Below, in pieces: positions 23,394-34,375 of a stretch of DNA of 64,000 bases. The stretch lies in contig JANBVO010000008.1 in assembly GCA_030052745.1 (NCBI GenBank), positions 434,001 through 498,000 of the forward strand. The letters run 5' to 3'. The DNA is from Pleurostoma richardsiae (taxonomy: Eukaryota > Ascomycota > Sordariomycetes > Calosphaeriales > Pleurostomataceae). The notes beneath the pieces were generated by a model, which was given only the letters and a program-made list of their open reading frames with translations, ran no database searches and was not told the DNA's origin. The position numbers were made by a program, and so were the translations under genes. Each line of letters opens with the position of its first letter. Position 1 is the first letter of the stretch.

Positions 23394-23872
23394 TGGCACC
23401 CGGCCATTGCACGGGTGTACACGTGTACCCGTTGCCGCTGGGGCGGATCCGAGCATCCCAAAGAGGGCAACATATCGGTATATTGCCGAGCGCGGACTTT
23501 CGGCCGGCTGTCAAGCGCCGCAAAAAACAGAAACAAAATAGCCGACTCCACGATGCTTGGGCGCTCCGAAACCGGTCGGGCAACGTTCCTTCGGGCCTAG
23601 AAGATCCATTCATCTCGGTTTAGATCCAACCTGACGACGACTCTGCCCTAGTATGAAGAACTAGGCTTTCCCGCCTCATAGGAACGTGGCGGACCCCGTC
23701 GGTGATCGCCGGGCCATTCGATCGTGACGTTCACTGTGCTTGAAGCTTCCTCTTCTCCTTTCTGTCTCGAGCGCCGATCGCATGCGCTTACGCTGCTGAG
23801 GTACCTACCTACCTGCCGCTTCGTCCCTGTAACCACTTGTGCAGACGTCAGGGTCAATCTCTTCATGCAAAG

Positions 23873-24952
23873 ATGAACGGCCTCGAGATAGACCCCTGGA
23901 TCAAGGCGCTGCCGAAGGTGGAACTGCACATCCACATCGAGGGCACGCTCTCCCCGGCGCTGCGGTGGAAGTTGGCGAAGCGCAACAACATCCCGATCCA
24001 GTACAAGACCTTCGAGGAGCTCCTCGACTCGTACAGCGTCACGTACAACCACCGACCCGAGCTCTTCCCGGACGGGCGGCCGACCTTCTTCCAGGCCTAC
24101 TTCGGCGGCTGCCAGGTCCTGGTCGAGGAGGACGACTTCTACGAGCTGGCCATGGAGCTGCTCGCGCGCGCCCGGGAGCTCAACGTCCGGTACCTGGAGC
24201 CCTTCTTCGACCTGCAGGCGCACACGCGGCGGGGCGTCCCGGCCGGCACGGTGCTGGAGGGCTTCCTCCGGGCGCAGCGCGACGGGGCGGCGCGGTACGG
24301 CGTGCACAGCAACTGGATCCTGACCTTCGTGCGGGACGACCCGGTGCCGGAGGCGCTGGCGGCGTACGAGGCGGCGCGTCCCTGGGCGCGGGCGCCGGGG
24401 GGCAAGGGCCTGTTCCACGCGGTGGGGCTGGCCAGCAACGAGTACGACCGGCCGCCGATGCTGTTTGAGGAGGCGTTCGTGCGGGCGCGGCGCGACGGGC
24501 TGAAGGTGACGGGCCACTGCGACGTGGACCAGAAGGACCACGACGAGCACATCCGGCAGATGATCTACGGGGTGTGCGGCGGGGCTGGTGCCGACCGCAT
24601 CGACCACGGGCTGGACGTGCACGCGCGGCCGGACCTGATGGCCGGACTGCGGGAGAGGGGCATCGGGCTGACGCTGTGCCCGCACGCGTACAATCGGCGG
24701 CAGCGGACGGAGGTGCTGTTCCCCAAGATCCGGAGGGTGTTCGACGAGGGCGTCAAGTTCTGCGTCAACAGCGACGACCCGGCGTACATGCACGGCGTGT
24801 GGATCGACGGGGCGATGCAGAAGGCGTACACGTACTGCGGATTTACCAAGGCTGACATGGTGGGCCTGGTGAGGAACGGGGTGGACATGTGCTGGGCCGA
24901 CGAGGAGATCAAGAAGGCGATCCTGAAGGAGCTGGACGCCGTGGAGGTCTAG
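23873..24952 (+). CDS. Adenosine deaminase-like metal-dependent hydrolase with an atypical HCDVDQ motif
   Basis: A single exon encodes 359 residues of the adenosine/adenine/AMP deaminase branch of the amidohydrolase superfamily. The zinc-binding HxH is in ELHIHIEG (about residues 17-24), the third His is in GHCDVDQKD, the base-activating His is in RIDHGLD and the metal Asp is in NSDDPAY. All metal ligands are therefore kept. Classical adenosine and adenine deaminases carry HAGE, in which the Glu protonates the purine ring; here the equivalent segment reads HCDVDQ, with Asp at that place. The protein may thus act on a modified or different (amino)purine. The ATG at 23,873 is chosen because the conserved sequence begins just after it (LPKVELH). 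The divergent Dal5-type transporter suggests uptake plus catabolism of a nitrogenous base, which is an inference. Confidence 0.88.
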   Translation: MNGLEIDPWIKALPKVELHIHIEGTLSPALRWKLAKRNNIPIQYKTFEELLDSYSVTYNHRPELFPDGRPTFFQAYFGGCQVLVEEDDFYELAMELLARARELNVRYLEPFFDLQAHTRRGVPAGTVLEGFLRAQRDGAARYGVHSNWILTFVRDDPVPEALAAYEAARPWARAPGGKGLFHAVGLASNEYDRPPMLFEEAFVRARRDGLKVTGHCDVDQKDHDEHIRQMIYGVCGGAGADRIDHGLDVHARPDLMAGLRERGIGLTLCPHAYNRRQRTEVLFPKIRRVFDEGVKFCVNSDDPAYMHGVWIDGAMQKAYTYCGFTKADMVGLVRNGVDMCWADEEIKKAILKELDAVEV

Positions 24953-27133
24953 GTAGGCCTTCGGTGTACTGCTTTATGGTATACATGTTATACCTGCGTA
25001 TCTAAAGTAGAATCCTCATTGCGTTCCGTTGCAGTGAAAGTGATGATAATCAGGGGCACTATGTCTGTGATCACACAACAACCGGGGCGGGTGATCTCCG
25101 TACAGTCGGGACCGTGAGCACTTCTCGAATTACCAAGTCTGCGGAGAGTGATGAATGCTTCGTTGGTACAGGTGGATTCCCGCGTGACACTCATCATGGA
25201 GGAACTGAACGCAAGGCGAATCGAATCATGTGGGACAGGCCGGAAGAAGGCCGTGGTGAGGAGACACGTCGATCTACCTAAGGTACCTACCCGCGTGGGT
25301 ACCTATCTTGGCCCTCGGGGTCCTTCCTGACTGATACAGTACCCCTTTAGCCCCGCAGCCCTGCAGCCCTGTCTACAGTAGTACCTAAGATACTTGGGGA
25401 AGGCACCTCTAGTGCGGGGTTATCCCTGTGGCGCTCGCTACTGGATACGGTACCCCTCTTAGGCAAGTAGGCAAGGTACAAAGTAAACGCGTCGCCGATC
25501 CGCCCGTGCTAGGTACCTTAAGTAGTGCCCGTCGCCCGCCTGCCACTTTGGGAGACCGACTTTTGTCTCATTGGCTCGTTCGTGTCCACGGCAAGAAGCT
25601 CAGAGACACCGCACCTTAGACCTTCACAAGGCTGGTGATGAGGGGAATGGTCACGCGTAGCAGCCAGCTAACTGCTTGGTGGATATTGCTGACAGTTCCC
25701 GAAGACAGTCTAGGAAGAGAGGATGATAGGGTGGGGCGTAGATGCTACAGACGCATAATTCGTACGTAGACCATCGAAAAGAGCTTCCCTGGAAGGGATT
25801 AGCAAGATATATGAATACTGAGCCGGCCCAAATTAACTATGGGTCTGTGGAAGTGTGGGATATTGTATCACCCAGCATGAGTAACAGTTCTGGTTGCCAG
25901 CTGGCGTGCGGCATGGTCCAAGTTCCGAGATATCAACTGCATTGCAGGCAACGCGTGTCCGCGTCTGGGATTGCCCCTCCAAGGACGGCCGGCACGGCTG
26001 TGCAATTAGCCGGGCCCCAGTCTCCCCTACGGATGGCCACTGTGCGTTCCTGGCAACATGGGTTCACCATTGCCCGCGGGAGCCCTATGTGCTTCGTTCG
26101 AAGCCGTTGTCTTGATGCTCACCATCAGTGGGTACGGGACGGTCGGCTCGTGGGCTGCTCTGGCCGCGCGATTCAAGTGAATCTGATCGTCCGAGGTTGC
26201 TTCGGACTGCGTGAGGGCAGTTGGAGGAGACATTGGAGGGCCAAGGCCGGCAGCGAACTATGATACCCTATGTCTACCTAGGTACCTGACTTTTGCATCT
26301 GACAACGTAATACCCGCAGTACCTGCACGGGAACCAATCATATTTTGATTGAGGTAAAGCCGACCCAGGTCCCTAGGTACCTAAGCATGGATACTGTGGG
26401 CGATGTGGCTGCTAGGAGGTACGTACCTACCTTAGATAATTCGAGGGTTGTGTGGCTGCCGTGGCTGCTGTGGCTGGAATCCAATTTACGCGGTCCCCTT
26501 CCTGAATCCACACGGGGCGGCTGTGCTCGTGTCTCAAATCTGGCCCTCATTAGAATTTGGCCAAGCCCTGGTTCGTCCCGTCCCCTCCCTGCGGCGCCTC
26601 GTCCCTCCCAACTTCACGACCTAAAGCGTTGACGATGCCGCCTCTGCAGTCCCGTCCAAATTGATCTCTTCTTCGGCCACCGAGTTGCTGCAACTCGAAC
26701 AGAGCGGCCAGATTCGAGAGCCGGCGGCGAGCGAAACATCACTCCATCCATCCCGCGATAGCCCGCACGTTAACGCAGCAGCCCAACCAATCCCGGCAGG
26801 CCAAGTCTCACGCGACCTGATCTTCTCCGTCCGCGCTGCCAAGGGAGCAAACGAGGTTTGCGCGAGGCCATTTCGCAGGAGGCACCTCCCCTAGGTGCTG
26901 GTTCATCTGGGCCCGACCTCGTCAGCTCCTCCACGGCCACGCCGCCTCGTCGTCGTCACTGTCGCCTTTGACCAGTCCTCCACCCTCAAGGGCTCCCAGC
27001 ACGCAGGACGAGCGAACTATCCGAGGCTCAAGCTTTCGGACATTGATGACTGTACACCAACCCGCCTCACCCTCGTGCCGACGATCTGCAGTCCTCCGAC
27101 CTGAGAGATAAACGGGCCTGACACGATTTGGAC
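24953..27133. other. Long intergenic region rich in palindromic motifs
   Basis: This 2.2-kb stretch has the densest set of TAGGTACCTA-type blocks in the window (about 25,275-25,305, 25,510-25,525, 26,273-26,287, 26,371-26,384, 26,419-26,434). A 173-codon frame at 25,742-26,263 has no recognisable domain and is not called. The last 500 bp before the F-box gene are more GC-rich and probably hold its promoter and leader. Confidence 0.45.
25275..25305. repeat. Paired TAGGTACC-type palindromes
   Basis: Two AGGTACCTACC-type half-elements in opposite orientation (CTACCTAAGGTACCTACCC, then GTGGGTACCTATC) flank a short GC core. The result is an imperfect inverted repeat of about 30 bp, part of the dispersed family. 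Confidence 0.5.
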
Positions 27134-29051
27134 ATGGCAACCTGCACGGCTGCCCTGCTGACATGCGACAACCATGTCGGCCATCTCTCCATCGAAACCA
27201 CCCGACGGTCCAGCATAGAACGCTCCCCTTCGGCACACAAAGATCAGGGCAGGGCGACAGCCGAATTGGCGTCTATCATGACCGCCGCCTCGAACCCTGC
27301 GTCGCCCGGCCCCTCGAGTCCGCCGCTTGACCAGCTTCGGCGTCTGCAGGACTTCGTTCCCCCCACCCGACCGAGCAGCACGCCGTTCCCGGAGCCCGAG
27401 CACGGAAATGTCGACATCCGCTGCCTTAGCTGTCCCGCAGACACGGGTTTGCACCTCGATTCCAGTAACGAGCGCGTCCACCACTCGCTCGTCCTACCAT
27501 CAATTACCGAGCCCAAGGAGTCACCCGGAGTTAACCTCAACGACCTACCGGCGGAGATTCACGAGTGCATCCTCGACCATCTGTTTGGCTACCGCGTCTC
27601 AGCGACGTCCAAGAGCTCGCTAGGCATTCCTAGCGTCACCCGAAGTTGGGCCACTGCATTGCGCCATTCGCGGAGGAAGGAACTGTCGTCGCTGGCGCTG
27701 GTCAGCAGCGTGTGGAGGGTACTGGTGCAGGAACGGTTGTACCGGCATATCAAGCTGAAGGCTACAGTGGACTCGATCAACGAAGCCTTCTCGTACTTTG
27801 CGGCGCATCCACATCTTCGGGACTATGTTCGGCACATCGAGGTCTGGTTCGCCGTCTTTCAGCCGAAACACGGGTCCCTCGCCCTGTCGTCAACCATGTC
27901 GCTCCCAGCAGTTACTGCCGACGGTCTGACCAACGCGTCGTACATCATCCCTACCGACAACTGCTCGCTTGAGGAGGCATTCTACTTCGTGAGTTCCACA
28001 TTTCCTGAGGTGTGCGTCTTGACTCTCGAGGGCGGTGAGAGGAAGAAGGCGCCGAAAGTGAGGCACCACATCCGGGACAACGGCCACGTCAACCCCATGC
28101 CTCGGATCAAGTCCGTGCGGACCCTTGTCTGCAAGGGTCAGTGGAACCTGATGCGCTCGGCGGACGACTTCGAGGCCATCGTGTCTGCCCTGCCGAATCT
28201 CCAGGAGTGGCACGGCTCCTACAGCAAGGCCAAGTCCAAGAGCTACCTCAGCATGGCCACCGTTCTGCCTCGGCTGCCGCCGGCACTCACGAGCCTGAAC
28301 CTCAACCTCGAGGGCGTCGAGTACCGCCGGGAGCTGGCATTTCCCCCGTACTGGGTCAAGGTAACCAACAGACTGCACTTCTGCGGTCGGCTGGCCGAAG
28401 CGGCGCGGGGTCTCGAGCACCTGTCGTACACTGGGCGGGTGTGCCGCGGCTTCTTCGACGCGATGGCGCGGACAGCGGGCGCACGCGGCGGCAGCAGCGG
28501 TTCCAGTCTGAGGAGCATCGACTTGACGGTCAAGAACTGCTGCCGGCAGGTGACAAGTTGGAACGAGTCCGGCAGCGGCATCACGGACATGAACTTCATC
28601 GGGGCCTTTGAGCAGCTGGTGCTTGCGGGGATACGCGCACTAGCCAAGCTGGAGAAGGTGGCCTACCTACGGATCCGATATGTTGATCTAGGTATATACC
28701 TCCCTCATTACTCTCACAGTCCTTCCCCCGGGAACACTTTCCCCCCCTCCCTCTTTCACCAGTGTTTGTCAAGCGCTAACCATCCGTGCAGACTCGCCTG
28801 TCCCTCCCCTCAACCCTTACTTTCTCCTGCGTGACGGCTGGTGCTCCGGTGTGTGGAGTGACGAGATCCTTGCTGAGCTGAACCGCGTCCGGCCCGACGC
28901 CCGGTTTGAGGATCTGTCGGACTCGTTCGGCGAGGTGGGCTACAACAAGGACGGCCGGATGGTCATCAGCCCTGAGTTCCCCTGCAGCAGGGTCCTCTCC
29001 CTCAAGCTGTCCAACTATCGTTTCCTCACCGGGGGGATAGCGATACCCTAG
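27134..29051 (+). CDS. F-box-like protein
   Basis: Exons 27134-28691 and 28792-29051 encode 605 residues. A disordered head (1-130) precedes an F-box-like helix set, starting NLNDLPAEIHECILDHLF and continuing to LSSLALVSSVWRVLVQERLYRHI (about 135-205). The rest resembles the degenerate leucine-rich or alpha/beta substrate-binding parts of fungal F-box proteins, with segments such as LPNLQEWHG, LPPALTSLNLNLEGVE and GLEHLSYTGRV. F-box proteins bind Skp1 and recruit substrates to SCF ubiquitin ligases; this substrate is unknown. The 100-nt intron is supported by frame continuity (YVDLD-SPVPPLNPYFLLRDGW). The first ATG could be later, since the N-terminal 60 residues look unconserved. Confidence 0.78.
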
Positions 29052-30377
29052 CCAAGACGGGCGAGGAGGAGCAGATGCTTGCGGGGCGGGGAGAGATCTC
29101 GGTTGTGTTTTCTTTTGTCCTAGTCGGCATCTGCGAGCAGGGCGTTCTGTGGGTTGGGGTCGTCTTCCTCTGGCTGGTGTGCGTTTTCCTTGGCTTCTCC
29201 CTCTCGCATAAACAAATGATTCCCCACCACCTCGCCCAATTAATCGGTCTACAGAAGGAGTCCTTCTAGTCGGTTGCTTGAGTGCTCTCTCGCCGACTGT
29301 CCAGAACGACCCACCGGAGACGGACTGGGGAGATGAGGCCTACTGGGAAGCAAATTCAAGTGGTACCTGATACCTGGAGTTCTAGGCGGTTTGTTTTTTT
29401 GGCCATGTGGCAAAGATTGGCAGGTGAAGGCAAGCCGTGTAGTTTCTCGGCCGGGGACTGAGGGAGTCCGCCGGTCTCTTCCATTTTTGTTCTGGGGTCG
29501 CTCGCAGGTGGATGGACAAGTGGATATAGATCTTTTGCCTCTGTGCTACTAGGCCCTCTAAGCTTCTAGGCTACCTACCTACGCTACATCCACTCGTCCG
29601 TGATATGCCCTCCTATCAGGACGGCCGCCCTGTGAAGCTTGCGTGTGTCCCCTATCGAGAACGTAACGATGACTCCCTCTTGCTCTCGCTCGGCGCGGAA
29701 AGAGGCAGCGCAAGAGGCGGCCCGGCTAGGACTACGGATGCCTGGCGTGCGAGACGAGGCCATCGGGAAGAATACAGTCACAAAATGAAAATTGGGTCTC
29801 GATTCGTATGACTCAAAGCACATTTCACTGTCTCTATGGACCTATCTTGAGGAGGTAGCTGCCCCTAGACGAGACGAAGATGCCCCGAAGGAAAAGAATG
29901 CCATTGTCGGATAGCACGGCTCAAGGACCAGCGAGAGGACGACATGTTGCCCATCTGTCGCTGATCCAGCGCCATGCTACGACGAAGCACACCATCCAGA
30001 AGCTGAGTGTCCTTGTCTCCCCACCTCCCCACCTCCCCCCCTTCCTGCCCTCAAGCCCGGAGGCTGATATCAACAAGGGGCAATATAGGAAGGGTTCCCC
30101 CATCGACGTGTGGACGGCCCACGTCAGTATAAGGCCTATTATGCCAGGAACCGATGTATGAATGGTGAAAGCTAGTGCATCCTCGTAGCTATGACCGCGA
30201 ACAAGCTGGCCGTGACGAGTACTCTCCTCGAAGGAGGCATGGGCGTCCGTGCCAGAGAAGGAATGCTTCCTGTCGGTCTCGAAAAGTATCGGGCATCTGA
30301 TGTAGCAAAGAAAGTACTGTAATCTAACAAGGCTTCCTAACACGGTGGAAGCGGGCGCAGGTTGACCCAGCGCGGGG
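29052..30377. other. Convergent intergenic region
   Basis: This is 1.3 kb between the F-box gene (+) and the glutamine-rich protein gene (-). A CTACCTACCTACG block lies at about 29,570-29,583. Small frames here, including a hydrophobic 64-codon one at 29,075, lack support. Confidence 0.4.
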
Positions 30378-33300
30378 CTATTTGTTCAGGTGCGCCTTGC
30401 GGGGAGGGTTGCGGCGGAGGGCGCTTCTGGGCGCGGCGCTGGACGCTCTCGACGGTCCCTAAGCGAAGAAGACGGGTTAGCGACTCGCTTGGTATGTCTC
30501 AGTCACGTCTCGCAAGGGGCACTGTAGAGGAATGGGTATTGGGGGGTTGCAGCTGGTGGCTGCCGGGGGGTGAAGGAAAGGGAAAGAGGACACTCACCTG
30601 ATACGAGGAGGCTCTGCCCTGCGAGCTTTGCTGCCCCTGTTGCTCCTCTGGAGGCTCCTCCTGTGACTCCTGCTGCTGTGACTCCCGCTGCTGGGCCCGC
30701 TGCTGCTGGGCCTCCTGTTGGGACTGCTGCTGGACGCGCTGCTGGACCTGCTGCTGGAGATATTCCTGCTGAGCCTGCTGTCGCGCCCGCTCTTGGGCCC
30801 GCTCTTGGGCCTGCTGCCGCAGATATTCCTGCTGCGCCTGCTGCTGACCCCGTTCATAGCGCTGCTGCAGCTGTCGACCGAGCTGCTGCAGATCCTGGTG
30901 GTGGATGTGTTCGTATATGCGGAGCTGCTCAGAATTCATGTGACGCTGAAGCCGGAGCTTTTCCTCAGCATCGAGACTTAGGATCTTTTTCCGAGTCTCC
31001 TCAAACTGCTTGGGGAGCCCCTCCTGGGCCCGATTCTGGGCAACCTCCTGCTGGTATCTCTCTTGAAGTTGTCGAGCCTGCTCCTGAACATACTGCTGCT
31101 GGAGTTGCTGGATTTGCCCAAGCCGCTGAGGTGATAGACCTAGCTGAAACTGGTACTGGGCCTGCTCCTGATACTGCGGCTGACGCTGATCAGTCTGCTG
31201 TTGAGCTTGCTGCTGAGCCTGTCGCTGAGCCTGCTCCTGCGTATACTGCGGCTGAATTTGCTGCTGGGACTGGCCGTGGAACAGCTCCAGTGCCTGACCC
31301 TCTGGGTACTGCGGCTGGATCTGCGGTAACTGCTGTTGGCCCTGGTTCTCTGGATATGTCGGCTGGATCGGCTGCTGCAACCGCCGACTGAGCTGCTGAG
31401 CTTGCTGCTGAGCCCGCAGATAGGCATGGTGCTGGGTCTGTTCTCCTAGATACTGCGGCTGGAGTAGATGCTGAGCCTGCTCTTGGATGTGCTGCTGCTG
31501 GGTCCGCGCTTCTGCATATTGCGGCTGGAGCTGCTGGAGTCGCTGCTGACTCTGGTACTGCGAATTCTGCGGCTGGAACTGCTGCTGGACCTGCTGCTGC
31601 TGATCCTGCTGCTGCGGGTGCCCATGGAGCTGTCCGAGCTGCTGCTGAAACTGCTGACGCTCCATAATAAGCTGCTGCTGCTGCCGCTGGATGCCGATAG
31701 ATTCACCGCCCATTGGATCCACCATGATCCTGGCGTCCGGGTCCTCCACGACGGTCATCTGGGACGGACCAGATGTCTGCAACCGCTCGTGGAGATCCTC
31801 GGCGGGCGGCTCTGGCTGCCGTAACCGATCGTGAGAGGCTGTGTCCTCCTCGAGCCCGCGCCCGGCCTGCAACTGCTCCGCGCGGAAGGCTTCCAGAAGC
31901 TCCGGGGGTGGCATAGTTTGAGGAGTAGGCCAGCGCAGCGGCTGCTGCGGGACGGAAGAACCGGAGAGATCGGGGGCCTCGGAGGCGTTGGCGGAAACTT
32001 CCATGGCCATGGGGTCCACTGACGGTGTGCTGGCCTCGGGGCCGGGCAGGCGCTGCTGCGGCAGTTGGGAGAATGAGTCGGACGTCCCGTCGTGCTGAGC
32101 GATGGGTTGGGCATCCTCGTCGTCTACGGAGTCCCTCGCCTGGGGCGGAGGGGCCTCCTGGGGCGGAGGGGCCTCCTGGGGCGGAGGGGCCTCCGGCCGC
32201 GGGAACTGATCGCCGAGGAGTCGCTCGCAATCGGCCAAGAACTCCGGGCCCAAGCGTTCCGCGAGGCTCTTGGGCTTGGGCGAGGGCTGCTCTACCCGCG
32301 GGAAGGGAGGGTCGAAGAGGTGTCTTGTTGCACGGACAAAGTAGTCCGCTTCGTCCCGTGGCTCACTCTCCTCGCTGGTAGACCGGGTCGGTGTTAGCTG
32401 CCACAGTGTGCGGCCGATATCAGCGACAATGTCGAGGCCATCACCCTGGTCCGCTCTAGAATTGCCTCCGGGGTTGATAGCCAAACTCCGGACAGAGGGG
32501 CCGGGGGCGCCATTACCGTTGCTGTTGTCACTATCGTCATCACTGCTGCCACCGTCGCCGTTATTGGTGTCCTGATCGTTAGCGGAAGGCTCAGGGGTTG
32601 AGAAGGGCCGATGACTAGAAGGAGGATCGGAGGCATTGCCGGGGGTATCATCGTGATCCGGCTGCAGGTTGCTCGGCCCGCTAGTACCGGGCTGAGTGCC
32701 TGTGGCATTGATGCCCGATGCTTGACCCTGGAGCGGGTGCTCCTGGCCCTCAGTCCCTTCCGAAGCACAGGTGCCGCGCGCCATTGCAGCCGCTCGGCGC
32801 AGACGTCCCGAGAGGAGGGGACCACGGCCGAGGATGGTATCTATCGCCCCCAGCTCCTGCAGCAGTTTCTGTTCCTTTTCCCGAAGCCGTCTTCGCTCCT
32901 CGTTGTAGCACTGCTCGGTCTTTCGGATGCTAGAGAGGAGACACTTCGCCGCCCGCATCTTTCTCCATAGCTCAAACTCCAGGCGTGTTAATGTATGTGT
33001 CTCGCGCCAGAACTTTCCTGGTTCGGTGACGTCGTGGCGCTGCACTGACGAGCCCTTAAAGAACCAAGGATCCTCGTCGGCATCCGGCTCGGTAGAGACT
33101 TGCAAACTCTTCGGAATAGCCTGGCCATGAGTTGTGGGCTGCTGAAGCTGGTCGGTGAATTGGACGCGTTTCTGGAGCTTCTGTCGCTGCGTGGGCGGCT
33201 CGGGACCACTGCCAACGTTCCCTGTGGCCTGCTCGAGGGCGTGTCCCCGTAGATTGGGGAGCTCGCTCCGAGCCCGTTGCTGTGCGGAGGCGAAGCCATA

Positions 33301-34375
33301 GTCGCCGGCCTCGCTAGCGGCGACCTCGCCCTTCCGCATGTCACCATCACGGTCGGCTGGCGGTAGATGCTCCTCGAAGTTGAAGTGAAGCCCCCCCTGC
33401 AACGAGGTCGCCCCGGCGATACCGACCTGATTGCCTCTAGGTACAGTGACTGGGGCGCGCTCTGGCAGTTTCCCTCGCGCCTTTTCGGAAAGCTGTCTTG
33501 GCGGGCTGTCTCCTGAGAGGTCGGGAAGCTTTCCCAGGGCCTTGGCTGAGAGAGGAGGAGACTGGGCAGGCCCGGGGCTTCTAGCGACAACGATGCAATC
33601 TAAAATAGGCGTGCTTGGTCGACGGCCTTGCTCCTCGACTGTCTGGCTTGGCGAGTATGAAGGACCAGCCTTGCCAGACGAGGACGAAGGGTCGGAAGCC
33701 ATGGATGCAGACGAAGGCCCGGCATTGCTGGACGAATCCATGTCCTGTAAAGACGTGTTAGCAGGTCCGCGAAGTTGCCGTCACGAGCTTTACCAGCAGC
33801 ACCTCCAGGAAATCTGAAGGAGTTACGTGCTGTAGATACATTCTTACCAGTTTTTGAGTCTCCAAACCTTGGGCGCGGGCGTGGTCCTGTCCTGCTTGTT
33901 AGCGGAGTTGCTCACCCCTATCCGCTCCTGTCAGCAACCCGGTACAGCGACATACCATTTGCCCCAGCTCATTTGTGACGCCCACGCTGCGGCCGCGATA
34001 CTCGGGAACTCCTAAACCCCAAGTGAAGAATATCTTCTGGTCCTCATCTTTGATACGCTGGTTGTTCCAAAAAGCTTCGTAGGCACGCAACATCCCGACA
34101 TCCGGGCGGCGCAGCGGGTTGATGCCGTTGAATCTGGCGACGCAATTCTGCCATTCCTCGTAGAAGGCGGTCATGAAGGCGTTGAAGGGACAATGAGAGG
34201 TCGAGCAGAACCAGTTGCCCCAGAGGTTGCGTGGAACGGGAATGGTGATCCGGGGCGCGTCCGCGCATGGCTTATCCTGGTCGTCTTTCGTGAAGCGGCA
34301 TAGAGATGTGTTATAGTCGAAGAGGCCGGTTAGGATGCCGCAGGACGGGCATGCGATATCAACTTTGATGCACAT
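30378..34375 (-). CDS. Very glutamine-rich protein with a Cys-containing N-terminal domain (function unknown)
   Basis: The proposed exons are 34375-33956, 33886-33848, 33744-30598 and 30458-30378, giving 1,228 residues. The head (1-140) is ordered-looking and contains CPSCG, a spaced Cys series (SLC, DKPC, NWFC, SHCPF) and aromatic helices; I know no family for it, though the Cys spacing could bind zinc. Residues about 153-780 are disordered, with three SEKARGKLPE/SAKALGKLPD-type repeats near the start and a triple PPPQEA repeat. Residues about 780-1,190 are dominated by Gln, with imperfect PQY-E-Q units that are prion-like and may form a long coiled coil. The 39-nt second exon is the least certain; both of its junctions keep the frame. 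The head and the Gln-rich part could still be two genes, although the GTATGT donor at the end of the head argues for one. Confidence 0.68.
32145..32197. repeat. 18-bp tandem repeat inside the Gln-rich gene
   Basis: About three copies of an 18-bp unit (CTGGGGCGGAGGGGCCTC on +) encode repeated PPPQEA on the minus strand. They are near-identical at DNA level, so the array is probably young and length-variable. Confidence 0.65.

Larger units (their letters stand above)
23097..23872. promoter_or_regulatory. Shared divergent promoter, transporter/deaminase
   Basis: This 776-bp region lies between two divergent start codons. It contains three HGATAR sites (listed separately) within 110 bp. A GTACCTACCTACCTG block of the dispersed motif sits about 60 bp before the deaminase start. 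No gene is present. Confidence 0.55.

Noticed and set aside
23648-24793. 381-codon antisense frame over the deaminase-like gene
   Set aside because: The sequence is low-complexity Val/Arg/Leu/Pro, without domain or start context. It is a shadow of the high-GC + strand gene.
25742-26263. 173-codon + frame in the gap between the deaminase and F-box genes
   Set aside because: It has no recognisable motif, irregular composition and no splice partners. It is probably a chance frame.
33795-33814. A possible 20-nt extra exon in the Gln-rich gene
   Set aside because: It is flanked by AG and GT, but its length breaks the frame into the next exon.
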